A stretch of DNA of 17,383 nt, taken from an archaeon. Its GTDB lineage: Archaea; Asgardarchaeota; Hermodarchaeia; Hermodarchaeales; Hermodarchaeaceae. The position numbers were made by a program, and so were the translations under genes. Below the pieces are notes generated by a model that searched no databases, had not been told where the DNA came from, and worked only from the letters and a program-made list of their open reading frames with translations. Below, piece after piece: positions 15,985 through 17,383 of this stretch; the stretch's first letter is position 1, and every line of letters starts with the position of its first letter. The stretch is from the NCBI GenBank assembly GCA_016550425.1, contig JABXGS010000133.1, positions 1 through 17,383 on the forward strand. Reading direction: 5' to 3'.

Positions 15985-17184
15985 ATGGTATATGATGTAA
16001 TTGTCATTGGGGCAGGTCCTGCGGGATCGATTGCCGCTTATCATTGTGTCAACGCAGGACTAAACACGCTACTCCTTGAAAAAACAAAATTTCCTAGAGT
16101 GAAACCATGTGGTGGCGCAGTGTCGGTCCGATCCTTGAAGGCATTAGCTCACGTGGGACTACAGGTACCATCATCAGTTATTGAACAGAAGATTTTTGGT
16201 TTCCATTTGATGGGACCTGAAATGAAACCTTTTGAATATCGTTCTAATCGACTTCTCGCTTACACAGTACAACGGGCGAAATTCGACAATTATCTGGCTA
16301 ATCAGGCAACCAAGGCAGGAGCAGAGTTTATCCAAGAATGTGCTTTGACTGGGCTCGAACAGCATCAAAACTATGTTCGATGTGAGACGGAAAAAGGATC
16401 CTTCGAAGGCCAATTGGTTATTGGTGCTGATGGTGCGACATCCACGGTTGGAAGCTTAGTTAAACTCCGCCATGCAAGAAAACCGAATGAATTCGGGATT
16501 GCAGTTGAGGTTGATGTACCGATTGCTGCAAATCTTTGGAGTAAAGGTCTAGACCCTTCACTACTCCTGATTTGGTTTCTCAATATTCCGAATGGTTATT
16601 TCTGGGTATTCCCACGAAGACATAGTCTTTCATTAGGTGTTGGCGGAATTGCTGGTAAACTTGGTAATGTTCCTCGTTTGCTTAGAGGATTCTCGAATAT
16701 GTTTTGTGAGCAGTATGACCTACCACAACTAAATTTACAGAAGCTTCGAGGTCATTTGCTACCAGTATTTCAATCACTAATTCCCCTAACAGCTCACCGA
16801 GTCCTTTTAGTTGGCGATGCAGCTGGATTTATTGACGCCTTTAGTGGTCAAGGTATCTGTTATGCACTTGAAAGTGGTATAATTGGCGCACAAACCGCTT
16901 TTCGTATAATAAAGCAATCTCAGAATCTTTCCACTGCCTTATTACAATACCGAACTCAGATCTTGCAGCGCTTTGGTGAAGAACTGCGTTGTAGTTGGTC
17001 AGTAATGCGGCACATTCATGCTCATTCTTATGGCGTATTTCGTGTTGCCCGACTCTGGAAATGGCCAGGCCAAATTCTATTTGATATTGCAAGAGGAAAT
17101 ACCGATTACTACCGAATTTGGCGCAATCCTCTTAGCCTCATCTTTTCACTCTTCATTTCCAAACTTCAACTGCGCCTAGGATAG
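15985..17184 (+). CDS. Geranylgeranyl reductase family FAD-dependent oxidoreductase
   Basis: This flavoprotein of 399 residues is in the geranylgeranyl reductase family, which in archaea saturates the isoprenoid chains of membrane lipids. The N-terminal VIVIGAGPAGSIAAYH is the FAD dinucleotide-binding motif and LLLEK the strand ending in the ribose-binding Glu. VKPCGGAVS holds the family's conserved Cys. GYFWVFPR followed by LSLGVGG is the substrate-site motif (F/Y)xWxFP...GxG. VLLVGDAAGFIDAFSGQGI is the second FAD motif. The C-terminal 35 residues are hydrophobic/amphipathic and may attach to the membrane. GGAG lies nine bases before the ATG; a GTG three bases earlier is possible. Its place after the acyl-CoA dehydrogenase fusion suggests lipid metabolism. 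Related flavoproteins act on other prenyl or quinone substrates, so the exact role is inferred. Confidence 0.9.
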   Translation: MVYDVIVIGAGPAGSIAAYHCVNAGLNTLLLEKTKFPRVKPCGGAVSVRSLKALAHVGLQVPSSVIEQKIFGFHLMGPEMKPFEYRSNRLLAYTVQRAKFDNYLANQATKAGAEFIQECALTGLEQHQNYVRCETEKGSFEGQLVIGADGATSTVGSLVKLRHARKPNEFGIAVEVDVPIAANLWSKGLDPSLLLIWFLNIPNGYFWVFPRRHSLSLGVGGIAGKLGNVPRLLRGFSNMFCEQYDLPQLNLQKLRGHLLPVFQSLIPLTAHRVLLVGDAAGFIDAFSGQGICYALESGIIGAQTAFRIIKQSQNLSTALLQYRTQILQRFGEELRCSWSVMRHIHAHSYGVFRVARLWKWPGQILFDIARGNTDYYRIWRNPLSLIFSLFISKLQLRLG

Positions 17185-17227
17185 TCCTTTTAATTTCACG
17201 TAATACTGCCCATGTAGGTTACAGTTA

Positions 17228-17383
17228 TTATGTAGAATAGACACCCTGTGATTGTAGATCTTTAGCTATCTCTGCTAATCCTAAGGTTCGCAGGGTTTCT
17301 TCCTTTGGGATTCCAGTTGTCACATCCCATCCATACAACTGATAATACTCATCGAGCATAGGCTCCAAATTCACGGTTTGACC
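17228..17383 (-). CDS. Aldehyde:ferredoxin oxidoreductase, C-terminal fragment (cut by window edge)
   Basis: The reverse strand is open from the window edge to a double stop (TAA TAA), giving the last 51 residues of a protein. MLDEYYQLYGWD, then TGIPKEETLRTLGL and EIAKDL, is the characteristic C-terminus of tungsten-dependent aldehyde:ferredoxin oxidoreductases, which oxidise aldehydes to acids with ferredoxin. The tungstopterin and 4Fe-4S ligands lie in the missing part, so the subfamily cannot be told. It converges on the reductase gene with 43 bases between stops. Confidence 0.85.
   Translation of the reverse strand, partial: GQTVNLEPMLDEYYQLYGWDVTTGIPKEETLRTLGLAEIAKDLQSQGVYST

Noticed and set aside
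1..17383. tRNA, rRNA, CRISPR array, insertion sequence or phage genes
   Set aside because: No cloverleaf-like segments, spaced short repeats, transposase motifs or terminal inverted repeats were seen on either strand.

Overview
The window looks archaeal. It carries an ATP-dependent DNA ligase, a short archaeal-type RNase HII, an SSB-like OB-fold protein, a TrmB-family winged-helix protein, a geranylgeranyl-reductase-type flavoprotein and the end of an aldehyde:ferredoxin oxidoreductase. Several genes also have TATA-like boxes 25 to 50 bases upstream of the start. Base composition is moderate (roughly low-to-mid 40s % GC by eye), lower inside the giant coiled-coil gene. Acyl-CoA dehydrogenase/hydratase chemistry in such a genome fits a heterotrophic archaeon. 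An Asgard lineage such as Thorarchaeota is a guess from gene content, not shown by the sequence.

Left part (1-5300), information processing. It opens with the 3' part of a tandem winged-helix protein whose long Lys/Glu tail contains a 29-residue tandem repeat. Convergent to it is RNase HII (minus). Next come a small unrecognised ORF (plus) and a DedA/VTT-type membrane protein (minus), which overlap tail to tail. An SSB-like OB-fold gene sits directly upstream of the DedA gene and is probably co-transcribed with it. A divergent ATP-dependent DNA ligase shares a promoter region with the OB-fold gene. RNase HII, a single-strand-binding protein and ligase within 4 kb suggest an Okazaki-fragment or ribonucleotide-repair neighbourhood.

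Centre (5290-10690). One minus-strand gene encodes a protein of about 1,797 residues: an N-terminal TrmB-like winged helix, about 1,530 residues of almost uninterrupted helical/coiled-coil sequence, and a C-terminal TrmB-type effector-like domain. It is the most unusual protein in the window.

Right part (10798-17383), metabolism. Two minus-strand genes encode a class V (alanine-glyoxylate type) aminotransferase and an aldehyde dehydrogenase with a diverged cofactor site. Divergent from these is a 675-residue fusion of acyl-CoA dehydrogenase, SCP2 and MaoC hydratase. This would place the first two beta-oxidation reactions and a lipid-carrier domain on one chain. A geranylgeranyl-reductase family flavoprotein follows on the same strand. 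The window ends in the C-terminus of a tungsten-type aldehyde:ferredoxin oxidoreductase on the minus strand. Together these suggest acyl, isoprenoid or aldehyde metabolism, but no substrate can be read from the sequence.

No gene-free stretch exceeds 300 bases. I see no tRNA, rRNA, CRISPR array, insertion sequence or integrase.
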